From Halobacteriovorax sp. (lineage in GTDB: Bacteria > Bdellovibrionota > Bacteriovoracia > Bacteriovoracales > Bacteriovoracaceae), in NCBI GenBank assembly GCA_020048985.1, contig JAIFLR010000013.1, forward strand, positions 1 through 64,000: a stretch of 64,000 bases of DNA, read 5' to 3'. Position 1 is the stretch's first letter, and each line of letters opens with the position of its first letter. The notes below the pieces were generated by a model that saw only the letters and a list, made by a program, of their open reading frames with translations, did no database searches and was not told the DNA's origin. This document shows, one piece after another, positions 17,736 through 26,267 of the stretch. Made by a program: the position numbers and the translations under genes.

Positions 17736-18572
17736 TCCAGTTAGCGAGTGGCGAAGAAAATTCAAGTAGGGCTTACGGAATTTTTCAATTTCATTGTGAA
17801 GCTCGTGGTAGCCACCATCAAAGACTTTTAATTGGGCATTCTTCTCAATTTCAGTGAAATACTTAATCATCAGCCCAGGATGAACTAACACATCCTCAGA
17901 TCCAATGGCACAATACAGAGGGCATCTTATTCGAAGAGGCCGAGAGAAAACTTCTCTCGAAGCTTTCATGACCTCAAGATACAGTTTGGTGTGAATTTTA
18001 AGCATGGTAAATTCATCTTTCACGTAACTCTCATAAACCCGACTATCATGAGAAAGTTTTCTTAGATTTAAAACTTTTGCCACCGCAATTGTTGGAAGTT
18101 TAATCAAGCTTTCAAACAAAAACTTAGGAGCGTTGGCGAAAACAGGTCCCATCAGTCCGGGTGCCCCAACCGCTGGAGAACTTAAAAATACTTTTTCAGG
18201 GTAAAGGGTCTCTCTCACATGATTCTGCATATAATCAGCAGTAATCAGTCCACCCATTGAGTGACCGAAGAGGATATAGGAGCTGAGGTTAAAATGCTTT
18301 TGAAGATAGAGGATCACAGTATCCAAATCTTTTGAGAAATCGGTAAAGTTCTCCACCCAGCCTCTCTTGCCGCCACTTCTCCCATGCCCACGCAAATCAT
18401 AAATCGCAATATTAAAGTTCTGAGAAAAAAGCTTCAAAAAGAACTCATGACGCCCCAGGTGCTCCCCAAGACCGTGAGTAACGATCAACCATTTATTGCT
18501 GCCGGTCTCACGAATCAGGCATTTTAAAGGTGTTCCATCAAAAGAGATGATATCGCGGTACTCGTTATTCAT
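17721..18572 (-). CDS. Alpha/beta hydrolase, monoacylglycerol-lipase-like
   Basis: 283 residues. The nucleophile elbow GHSMGG places the catalytic Ser at about 105. The oxyanion segment THGLGEHLGRHEF and YDLRGHGRSGG are typical of the serine aminopeptidase S33/monoglyceride lipase family (Hydrolase_4). The acid is probably in GSEDVLVHP and the His in GGYHELHNE. It likely hydrolyses monoacylglycerols or lysophospholipids. There is no signal peptide, so it is cytoplasmic or membrane-peripheral. AAAGGA precedes ATG 18572. Confidence 0.92.
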   Translation of the reverse strand: MNNEYRDIISFDGTPLKCLIRETGSNKWLIVTHGLGEHLGRHEFFLKLFSQNFNIAIYDLRGHGRSGGKRGWVENFTDFSKDLDTVILYLQKHFNLSSYILFGHSMGGLITADYMQNHVRETLYPEKVFLSSPAVGAPGLMGPVFANAPKFLFESLIKLPTIAVAKVLNLRKLSHDSRVYESYVKDEFTMLKIHTKLYLEVMKASREVFSRPLRIRCPLYCAIGSEDVLVHPGLMIKYFTEIEKNAQLKVFDGGYHELHNEIEKFRKPYLNFLRHSLTGLTFE

Positions 18573-18616
18573 TAAATATTCCTTTATTGGTTCAGGACGT
18601 CTGATATACTCAATCT

Positions 18617-18997
18617 ATGTATTGCCCAGTATGCTTTCAAAACGCGATGAAAATTAAGTCTAACGGTGTCGTTAAACTCGCCTTCAATGGGAAATCCAAA
18701 AACTCGTCCCTCTATACTTATAATCTCCAAAAAGAGACTCAAGAGCAACTGCTAGCTAAGCTTAGAGAAAAAGTTGTGGATTTTTTTAGCTTCTATTCAG
18801 AATTCAATAATAAAAGCCCGATTAAGAACTTTGAAGCCTATTCCGCTGACTTCATTTGCACCAACAGCTGTAAAATGGACATGATAAACAACAAGATAAG
18901 TATCGTTGGGGTGCTCTATACTGTGAGCGAGGTAAAAAGCCTTCTACAGGAAGAAGGCAAGAAGTTTGGAATCGAAATCGAAGTTACCTTTAAATAA
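18617..18997 (+). CDS. Small protein with putative zinc ribbon
   Basis: 126 residues. It starts with MYCPVCF and has a second Cys pair, CTNSC, near residue 80; together these could bind one zinc. Between them is a charged helical region with several Lys-rich turns. The family is not recognised. It is divergent from the hydrolase gene, with 44 nt between the starts. Confidence 0.65.
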   Translation: MYCPVCFQNAMKIKSNGVVKLAFNGKSKNSSLYTYNLQKETQEQLLAKLREKVVDFFSFYSEFNNKSPIKNFEAYSADFICTNSCKMDMINNKISIVGVLYTVSEVKSLLQEEGKKFGIEIEVTFK

Positions 18998-19004
18998 ATC
19001 CCTA

Positions 19005-19991
19005 TTAAATTTTCGCCTTAATTTTTACTTCAAATTCAAGAAAACCTTTCAACTGAAATGATTTCGGCGCGTGTTTAGGATCAATGTAAGAATCAATTCT
19101 TAGAGCATTTCCTTTTTTTAACATGGGAATTAAATTCGTATCAGGAACCTTGAGATCCATACAGATATTATGACTGCAAGGGTTTATCTCCCCAATCCCC
19201 AGCTCCTCAACCTTTAGGGCATCTTGGGCCAATCTATTTTTAAACATTTCAATCTGAACTGGATTCTTCTTAAATTCAATCAGAATTGACCGACTTAAAG
19301 TGTGAATCCTCGTAAAATATTGTCCATACTGATCTTCAAGATATTTTCTGGTGGCGTTGGGTTTATCAGTTTGAATAATATTTATTTCTCCGACTTCCTC
19401 CCCTTTGAGAGATTCTTCTTTTTGCTCCTGATTATATTTTAGCAGCAAGAGACCCGTTGAACTGTCCTCCCACTTTTGAGCATGGCGATCTCTTTTACTT
19501 GGGAATAAAGAAGTAAAAAAAGACATCTCATTATCACCAAATGAATCGGTTTCAACTATCGGCTCCCAGTTCGGATTTTCGTTATCGAGAATAGTGGGAC
19601 CAACTTTAACCGCCAGTCTTCTGAGGAATTCAAAGTTTTCTTTTCTCTCATCACCCTCGATAAAAAAGAAAATTCTTTTTATTTTAATAGAAGCCAATTC
19701 TCCAGGGATCTCGGGGATCGGCTGAGTGAGTGACAATCTTGTCTTACCGGCCCCCATAGAGGCGCCGAGGTTCATGATAGAGCTGGCAAAACCCCGAAAG
19801 AGGGGGTTCATATCTGAAACCGGTGATTTAAACGAAGAAATGGATTTATCAGAAAGCGGGATAACCACTGGAAATGTGCAGTGCTGGCCGTCGCAAAGCG
19901 CCCTGGCCTCGACATGGGTCTTAATCGTGCTCTTCTGGCCACAACTGGCGACCAGCACGGCCAAGCTGAGTATAAATGCACTCTTGATCAT
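19005..19991 (-). CDS. Lipoprotein of unknown function
   Basis: 328 residues from ATG 19991, chosen because a lipoprotein signal (MIKSAFILSLAVLVASC, lipobox VASC) starts there with AAGGG upstream. The mature protein is mixed alpha/beta with a paired-Cys segment (NPCSHNICMDL) and beta-rich ends. I do not recognise the family. The divergent outer-membrane gene starts 160 nt away. Confidence 0.75.
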   Translation of the reverse strand: MIKSAFILSLAVLVASCGQKSTIKTHVEARALCDGQHCTFPVVIPLSDKSISSFKSPVSDMNPLFRGFASSIMNLGASMGAGKTRLSLTQPIPEIPGELASIKIKRIFFFIEGDERKENFEFLRRLAVKVGPTILDNENPNWEPIVETDSFGDNEMSFFTSLFPSKRDRHAQKWEDSSTGLLLLKYNQEQKEESLKGEEVGEINIIQTDKPNATRKYLEDQYGQYFTRIHTLSRSILIEFKKNPVQIEMFKNRLAQDALKVEELGIGEINPCSHNICMDLKVPDTNLIPMLKKGNALRIDSYIDPKHAPKSFQLKGFLEFEVKIKAKI

Positions 19992-20150
19992 CTCATAACC
20001 CTTTGAAATCATTGTTTCGCCTAAGATTATAACAAACCGTACAATTTTTTGGGGGTCCCCTGTCATCTTTACATAGCACCGGGTAAACAATTCAAACGCA
20101 CGGCGTTACAGGGTAATATCTTCACACATCACAAGAGTTTGGGGGAATTC

Positions 20151-21365
20151 ATGAAAAGGCTGTTAGCCGCTTTAATATTGGGATTATCGGTATCTGCTCA
20201 AGGGCAGGTCTGGAAAACAGTTCCCAAGGGAGTGCGCATTCTTGGATATAGAAATGTCACAACCTCAAAAGTTAAATCTAACTACAATCAATTTCGTTCT
20301 GAATCTTCACTCGGTTCTGAATTTCGTCTTGATGCCACAACACTGAACTCAATTGCTAACAATGTGATCGTTCCTGGAGAAGATATCAACGCCGATGCCT
20401 ATAATAATTTTCTAATCGGCGAATACAAAGTCGATGCAGCCGCTCAATTCAATGTCCATGGCCTTGGTTTTGGATATGGAATTACAGACAAGGTTATGCT
20501 CTACGCAGAAGTGGCTTTTTATAATGCTCAAGTACAAACGAACATTAAAAGAACCAAGAAGAATACCTATGGGGACACCTCTAATATTCTCCATAATTCA
20601 GAGGGTGGAGTTTCAGAAGAAGCCCTGGCCGATAATATCAAAAATTTACCAGACGTTGATGAAGCCGTGATTCAATCAGCGATTACCAGACACTATGGTT
20701 ATAAACCTATTGGTGACTGGACTGGTGCCGGATACGGCGATATGGAAACTGGTCTCATGGCAAAGGTCATCGACAAGGGTATCTGGGGAGTGATGTTATA
20801 CCCAGGACTCATTCTACCAACTGGCCGTCAGGATGATCCTGACATTCTCCAGGACGTGGGATTTGGTGACGGACAATTTGATATTTTTGGAGAAGTTGGA
20901 ACTGGTTACGTTGTTAATGACAATTTAAGTTTTGGCACAACATTTCGCTATACCTACCAGATGCCAACTCAGAAAGAGTTGAGAATACCTGAGAGTCGTG
21001 ACTTTTCACTTTCTGATAGAAAGGGTGATTTTAATGTGAAATACGGGGACAGACTTAACTGGATGGTGAACTCTACGTTTGGTCTTAATGACTGGATCTC
21101 ATTTACGCCGATGTACCGTTTTATGTACCAAATGCCTTCTGAATATAGCTCTGAATTTTCACAAGCTGATGAGTACCTCTCCTACAATACGTCGAAGGTA
21201 GAGCACCAGGTTCAACTCACAACCTCTCTTTCTTCGATCCAGCCTTTTCTTAAAAAGAAGTTTCTTCTTCCGGCCCAGATCAATATGAATCTGGTCCAGA
21301 CAGTTGGAGGACAGAACGTGCCAAAAGTAGGAAGGTTTGAGCTTGAGTTAAGAATGCTCTTTTAG
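20151..21365 (+). CDS. Outer-membrane beta-barrel protein
   Basis: 404 residues from ATG 20151, with a GGGGGA ribosome site and a signal peptide (MKRLLAALILGLSVSAQG). It is rich in Tyr, Gly and Phe with alternating patterns; segments such as VHGLGFGYGITDKVMLYAEVAFY and LSFGTTFRYTYQMP read as barrel strands. It ends RFELELRMLF with the terminal Phe that BAM substrates usually carry. It resembles uncharacterised transporter-like barrels common in predatory Deltaproteobacteria-type genomes. The 3' end overlaps the response-regulator gene by 4 nt. Confidence 0.8.
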   Translation: MKRLLAALILGLSVSAQGQVWKTVPKGVRILGYRNVTTSKVKSNYNQFRSESSLGSEFRLDATTLNSIANNVIVPGEDINADAYNNFLIGEYKVDAAAQFNVHGLGFGYGITDKVMLYAEVAFYNAQVQTNIKRTKKNTYGDTSNILHNSEGGVSEEALADNIKNLPDVDEAVIQSAITRHYGYKPIGDWTGAGYGDMETGLMAKVIDKGIWGVMLYPGLILPTGRQDDPDILQDVGFGDGQFDIFGEVGTGYVVNDNLSFGTTFRYTYQMPTQKELRIPESRDFSLSDRKGDFNVKYGDRLNWMVNSTFGLNDWISFTPMYRFMYQMPSEYSSEFSQADEYLSYNTSKVEHQVQLTTSLSSIQPFLKKKFLLPAQINMNLVQTVGGQNVPKVGRFELELRMLF

Positions 21366-22030
21366 TTAACGAGTCTGTAACCAGTTCCCCAGACAGTCTC
21401 AATACCAATTCTGATCTTGTTCATTTTTTTTCTTAGAGAAAAAATATGAACATCAATATTTCGTGACGTCATTTCAGAATCATTTTCGAATTGATTAATA
21501 AGATCTTCTCTAGTGCTTGGTGCATTTCTATGGTTATGCAGGTGTTGGAAGATAATAAACTCCCTGGACGTTAGATTCACGGTAACCCCATCCATCATCA
21601 CACTGTGAGCTTCTGGAATAAGTTTCAATCCCACGTTGAGCATGTTGTCTTTAAGGTTACCAAACTTCGACAGAGCATTTTTAATACGAATCAAAAGCTC
21701 ATCATAATTAAAAGGTTTGGTTATATAGTCATCAGCTCCCGCTTGAAGTCCCTCAATGATTTGAGCTGATTCAATATTGGCAGAAACCATAAAGAGAGGA
21801 GAGAGTTTATCCCTGAGACGCAGGGTCTTAATAATATCGATACCTTTTATCCCTGGCAGGTTCCAATCCACGAGGTAGATACATTGATCTGGAACATTCT
21901 TGGCCGCAAAAAATTCCTCGGCGGAGCCAAAGATCACCACGCCAAAGTCATTTTTCTCAAGGAAATATTTAAGAGAAGTCGCAATGTCCAGCTCGTCCTC
22001 AATCACAACTACAGATGTTTTTACGTTCAT
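21362..22030 (-). CDS. OmpR/PhoB-family response regulator
   Basis: 222 residues. Receiver domain residues 1-120: acidic pair ED at 11-12, phospho-acceptor D55 in YLVDWNLPG, and the conserved Lys in ADDYITKPF. The C-terminal winged-helix domain ends with VDVHIFSLR-like and GTGYRLVN signatures (NIDVHIFSLRKKMN, VWGTGYRLV). It is a DNA-binding transcription regulator activated by a histidine kinase, but no kinase gene is adjacent, so it is an orphan in this window. Confidence 0.95.
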   Translation of the reverse strand: MNVKTSVVVIEDELDIATSLKYFLEKNDFGVVIFGSAEEFFAAKNVPDQCIYLVDWNLPGIKGIDIIKTLRLRDKLSPLFMVSANIESAQIIEGLQAGADDYITKPFNYDELLIRIKNALSKFGNLKDNMLNVGLKLIPEAHSVMMDGVTVNLTSREFIIFQHLHNHRNAPSTREDLINQFENDSEMTSRNIDVHIFSLRKKMNKIRIGIETVWGTGYRLVN

Positions 22031-22208
22031 AACCTAAACCTCAAGATGAACTAAAGAGACATCCTAATATTATAGGCACAGGGGAACTAAATAAAGACTT
22101 AATAATAAAAAACGATAGTCATTTCAGATTGTTAGGATTGACCTAATAAGTCGTAGGGAGAGAGACGGAATTAAAGAAAGCAGCTAGTTAGCAGGGACAT
22201 GTGGAAAA

Positions 22209-22284
22209 TGGTGGGCGTTGAGGGGATTGAACCCCCGACATCTACCTTGTAAGGGTAGCGCTCTCCCAGCTGAGCTAAACGCCC
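22209..22284 (-). tRNA. tRNA-Val (anticodon UAC)
   Basis: 76 nt with encoded CCA. The acceptor stem is GGGCGTT/AACGCCC. The anticodon stem is CTACC/GGTAG with loop CTTACAA, giving anticodon UAC. The T arm CGGGG-GTTCAAT-CCCC(T) is canonical. No duplicated 3' end was noticed around it. Confidence 0.96.
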
Positions 22285-22334
22285 ACATGTCGATTAGAGC
22301 GTCCATATTAAGGATCTAAAGTATTGTTGTCAAA

Positions 22335-22365
22335 CAAAAAAAGGCCCTGCTTCAACCGCAGGGCC
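22335..22365 (-). terminator. Rho-independent terminator after the coiled-coil gene
   Basis: An 8-bp GC-rich stem (22343-22350 with 22358-22365, 7-nt loop) is followed on the minus strand by eight T. It lies 18 nt past the stop of the 1252-residue gene. Confidence 0.9.
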
Positions 22366-22382
22366 TCAAAAATTTGTGAATA

Positions 22383-25300
22383 TTACTGGGCCGTTATTTG
22401 CAGATCTGAGATTTTAACTTCTCCGCCGGCATTTTTAACGGAGACCTTGAAGTTAATGGTCTTGCCACGGGCAGACTTATCAAGCTTGTATTCAAAAATG
22501 AGCTTCTTAGTAGCACCTCTGGCCAATTTCTCAGTGGTTGCTTTGGAATTTGTAAATCGAGCATAGCTTGAGCCGACTTCTTCAATTGAAACTTCGTACC
22601 CCTGCTCGACCCCTTCAAACTTAGGGGTGATTGAGTAAGCGATATCGTGTTTTTTTACAATTCCCAGAGTTGAAACTTTTGGAGTGGCATCAAAATTAAC
22701 AACACTTTCAACTGAAGGGTTAACTGCAACTACGGATTCGACGCTGAAATTTTCAACTCGGCTGGCGCGGTAATTGTTCCCCGCATGCACAAGCTCACCA
22801 CTAATCGTCACTTTAGATCCCGGGAGTGCGTTGTCATTAACTTTCAATTTCATGACGGCCAAATCTGATTGAGATTTAGCGGCAACAGATGGAACTGCGT
22901 TATCACGATTTGTAATGACGAGGTTTGAGCTAGAAGAGGTAATTCTCAGGATTGAATTACTCGCAACTTTAGCCCCAATATTCTTAAGCAACATTTTGAG
23001 CTCTAATTCAGCTCCTGGAGAAATTCCATATGTGCCTTCAGCTTTTAGCTTCGCCTGGCCTTTCAGCGTCAGAGCAGACCCTTCATTTAAATATGTTCCA
23101 ACCAGAGCAATCGCTTCGCTTTCAACTCTTGCTCCCTCAATCTCAATGTTAGAAGCATAAGAAGCATTTTCTGAACGGGTAAAAGATTGGCTGTAAATTT
23201 CTTTTTTACCGGCCGCGACTCCGACACTACTTCCAACGGTAGTCCCCTCTTTCAAGTGCCCAGGGTAAAGACGAGAAAGTTCAGCATCAAAAGTTTTAAC
23301 AATCTGATCAGCAAATGTCTGACCGTATTCTTTTACAAATGATGACTGGTGAGCAGTTAGGTAAAGACCTTGGTAGCTGGCGCCATATGAGGACTTACAA
23401 GCATCGATAAAGTCTTTAACGTTTTTATAAACGCCGGAACAATTTGGATTAGCTGCGTTCTCTCCAGCACCAGGAGTTGTATAAACTCCGCGCGGATCGG
23501 CCAAGCGAGAGCGCATTGAAACGGCTTGATTGGCCTCAACTAGGGCCTGCTCAATCATGGCATCCAAAGAAGTAAGAATTCTTGCAGAGGCATCTATTTC
23601 TTCCTGAGAGAGTTCAGGGATATCATTTCTCACCAACATTTTAGACGATGCGATAGTGCTTACTTCGTCAGTCATTCTGAATGCCATATTTTTCTTCAGG
23701 GCCACTTCATCATCAACTAAACGTCGATCAAGTTCGGCTAAAAAGAACTCTGGTTTTAAAACTAAGTTTGCGTGATCTTTAGCTCGTTTAGCACCCGCAA
23801 TACGACCATCGTTGGTCCCTTGAGAAGCATCTGCCGAAGAATTCAATCCAATTTCAAAACCAGAATCAAACCCTTTGATTTCTCCACGGATATAACCTCG
23901 TCTCATGGCGATCCACTTCGCCTCAGAAGCTGCATTCTCTGTCGCGAGTTTGATCGCTTTGGTACGAGCATCAACGGCACCGGCCTTCACTCCGTCCGTT
24001 GTTCCGATGGTCGCGCGCTCAGTTCCTAGCGTCTGCGCATCTGATAGGTAGCGCTGAAAAAGGCTCAGGCGTCCTTGGTATTGAGCATCAGCAGCGTCAG
24101 CTTTTCTCTGGGCTTCAAGCATCGCATTCTCAGCGCTGACAACTTTAGGACTTAAAACCCCAAGTTCGCTGCGTAGACGCGGAAGCTCCTGAGCAATCGT
24201 CGTGATGTCCTGGTTATTAACACCGATCTCCTGAGTAGAATCGGTAATGACTCTTTCAGCAGAAGCCCTTTGGGCCTTGAGGTCATCGTATTTTCGAATA
24301 GAATCTTGATTGTAGCGAGTAAGAGCATCACGATTCTGAATTTCTTGTTGAACTTTGTTCTGAAGAGCTCCAATCAATTGATTCGATTGCGCCAAGTCAG
24401 CATTCAAGCGGTTAAGTTCATTTTGAGCAGCAGCACTCTCTCTCTCGATAACGATTCTGTCTTGCTGAATTCGGGCGAGAAGTTTTTCCTCACGAATGAT
24501 CTGCAGTTTAGCCGCTTGAATTTGTTCGTCATACTTTTGAATGCGGTTTTCCAGACGACGATTATTAAGTGGAAAATCTACGATGGCCTTCTCCATCTCA
24601 GCGATGACTTTCGTCAACTGGGCGGTCTCACCATCCAGCTGCTGAATAGAGCTCGTAAGTGAGGCGATCTGAGTTGTAAGAGCACTTTCCTGTGCTTTGA
24701 GTTCACCTAAGCTTTTCGCAATCCTATCTCGAGAGACTTCCAGAGCTTTAATCGCAGCTTCAAGATCATTTATTTCTTTTACCAAGCTTGAGTTGGTAGC
24801 GAGCCTTTCATCTATGATTTTTTGGTTTGCAGCAATCTTATCCTGAGCGGCTTCATTCTCAGCAACTAGATTAGTAACTAAGGCTTCGGCCTGGTCAACT
24901 TGGGCCTTGATATTAGTCAATTCCTGATTTCTTGGTGCAACTGAAAGTACTAGATTTTCATGTTGTTTTTCCAGGCGTGCAATCTCAAGACGCTTAGGAG
25001 CAATCCGTTTTTCTATGGCTTCCGCCTCGAGTTTAAGTCGGGCAAGTTCAGTTGGATTTGCACCTGATCTTTCAAGCTCACGAATTTTTTGTTTAACCTC
25101 AATTAATTGCCCCATATCGGGTTTAATCGCCTCTTTAGCAGCAACAATTTGTGCGCTCAAATTGGCGATTTGAGTGTTCGTCGCAGATAATTCTTTTTCA
25201 AGTGCATCACGCTTAGCAATCAGCGCCGCTAAACCTGTTGCATTGATTTTTACTTTATTCGCTTCAATCTTCGCCTTCAAATCTGTAATTTCTTTTTGGA

Positions 25301-26141
25301 GTTTCGCCACTTCTGGCATCTGGGTCGCAAGCTGCGCCTTCAGTGTTGCCAGCTTGGCCTTGCTCGGCGCCATTTCTGCGTCCGCTTGGTTAAGGGATGC
25401 TGTTGCAGTCGCGATCTGGGATTTTACTCCAGGAAGTTTCCCCTGGGCTTCTGCTAGTTGCGTTTTCTTAGTCGCAGAGGCTTGAATGTTGGCCGCCACT
25501 TTCGTTTTATTTACGGGAAGATCTCTTTTGAATCTCTCCACATCACGAATAAGATTCTGACGTTCAGCTACGTCTTCATTACGTTTTTGAATATCGTTAT
25601 CAAGACCACGACTGAGATTATTCAGCACTTGTCTCGATTGATTTTCTTCAGCAATCTCTTGCTGAAGTCTGGCGTTGATACGCGCGACGTCCTGAGCAAC
25701 CTGAGCACGACGGGCCTGAATATTTTGGGCACGTCCAGACTCTTCAGAGATATCCCTTTGAAGCTGGGCCACCATGGCATCAATGCGGCGAAGATCTTCA
25801 ATGATTTTGCTTAATATTCCTTCCAGACCCAGCATCTCTGACTGAACACGAGACAATTCCTGGCGTTTAGCATCGATCAGACGCTGAAGATCATTGTTTC
25901 GGGCCGGAAGACCCTGCTGGTCTCTCACCATTTCCGAAATAGTTTTTTCAATTTCTGCTTTTTGGTCAGAGAGATTATTAAACTCCGCTGCCTTGGCATT
26001 AAGAACTTGTTCAAGATTCTGGTATATCTTTAAGTATTGAGGGTGGTTGATTTCATCCGGCAGTGATTGGGCCATCGCCTGGCCTGAGATAATGAGGGTA
26101 GCAAGTAAGGCCGTCTTCATAGAAAATGAAGTGTGTTTCAT
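22383..26141 (-). CDS. Giant periplasmic coiled-coil protein of unknown function
   Basis: 1252 residues with a GGAGG ribosome site before ATG 26141 and a signal peptide (to about residue 24, AMAQ). Residues ~30-720 are an almost unbroken coiled coil rich in Ala, Glu, Lys and Gln. Residues ~720-830 and ~980-1010 contain spaced glycines in GxxxGxxxG rhythm (DGVKAGAVDA, GFDSGFEIG, VGSSVGVAAG). The C-terminal ~230 residues look like two or three beta-sandwich modules (ELELKMLLKNIGAKVA, ATKKLIFEYKLDKSARGKT). It is exported and soluble; a span-the-periplasm or filament role is possible. It is monocistronic with its own terminator. Confidence 0.85.
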   Translation of the reverse strand: MKHTSFSMKTALLATLIISGQAMAQSLPDEINHPQYLKIYQNLEQVLNAKAAEFNNLSDQKAEIEKTISEMVRDQQGLPARNNDLQRLIDAKRQELSRVQSEMLGLEGILSKIIEDLRRIDAMVAQLQRDISEESGRAQNIQARRAQVAQDVARINARLQQEIAEENQSRQVLNNLSRGLDNDIQKRNEDVAERQNLIRDVERFKRDLPVNKTKVAANIQASATKKTQLAEAQGKLPGVKSQIATATASLNQADAEMAPSKAKLATLKAQLATQMPEVAKLQKEITDLKAKIEANKVKINATGLAALIAKRDALEKELSATNTQIANLSAQIVAAKEAIKPDMGQLIEVKQKIRELERSGANPTELARLKLEAEAIEKRIAPKRLEIARLEKQHENLVLSVAPRNQELTNIKAQVDQAEALVTNLVAENEAAQDKIAANQKIIDERLATNSSLVKEINDLEAAIKALEVSRDRIAKSLGELKAQESALTTQIASLTSSIQQLDGETAQLTKVIAEMEKAIVDFPLNNRRLENRIQKYDEQIQAAKLQIIREEKLLARIQQDRIVIERESAAAQNELNRLNADLAQSNQLIGALQNKVQQEIQNRDALTRYNQDSIRKYDDLKAQRASAERVITDSTQEIGVNNQDITTIAQELPRLRSELGVLSPKVVSAENAMLEAQRKADAADAQYQGRLSLFQRYLSDAQTLGTERATIGTTDGVKAGAVDARTKAIKLATENAASEAKWIAMRRGYIRGEIKGFDSGFEIGLNSSADASQGTNDGRIAGAKRAKDHANLVLKPEFFLAELDRRLVDDEVALKKNMAFRMTDEVSTIASSKMLVRNDIPELSQEEIDASARILTSLDAMIEQALVEANQAVSMRSRLADPRGVYTTPGAGENAANPNCSGVYKNVKDFIDACKSSYGASYQGLYLTAHQSSFVKEYGQTFADQIVKTFDAELSRLYPGHLKEGTTVGSSVGVAAGKKEIYSQSFTRSENASYASNIEIEGARVESEAIALVGTYLNEGSALTLKGQAKLKAEGTYGISPGAELELKMLLKNIGAKVASNSILRITSSSSNLVITNRDNAVPSVAAKSQSDLAVMKLKVNDNALPGSKVTISGELVHAGNNYRASRVENFSVESVVAVNPSVESVVNFDATPKVSTLGIVKKHDIAYSITPKFEGVEQGYEVSIEEVGSSYARFTNSKATTEKLARGATKKLIFEYKLDKSARGKTINFKVSVKNAGGEVKISDLQITAQ

Positions 26142-26230
26142 GGAATCCTCCGAGGATTTTATAATCCCGGGGATTCTAGCCTGAATAATGATTTTGACGT
26201 GATGCCGGTGTAAAAATTACATTTTTTGGC

Positions 26231-26256
26231 AAAAAAAAACCCGGCCGAAGCCGGGT
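26231..26256 (-). terminator. Rho-independent terminator of lon
   Basis: A 7-bp stem ACCCGGC/GCCGGGT (26239-26245 with 26250-26256) with a tight TTCG-type loop, followed on the minus strand by nine T. It lies 12 nt past the lon stop codon. Confidence 0.92.
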
Positions 26257-26267
26257 CTTCATTTTAA

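Noticed and set aside
22209-22284. tRNA-Val as a second integration site
   Set aside because: No duplicated 3' end and no foreign-looking genes were noticed beside it.
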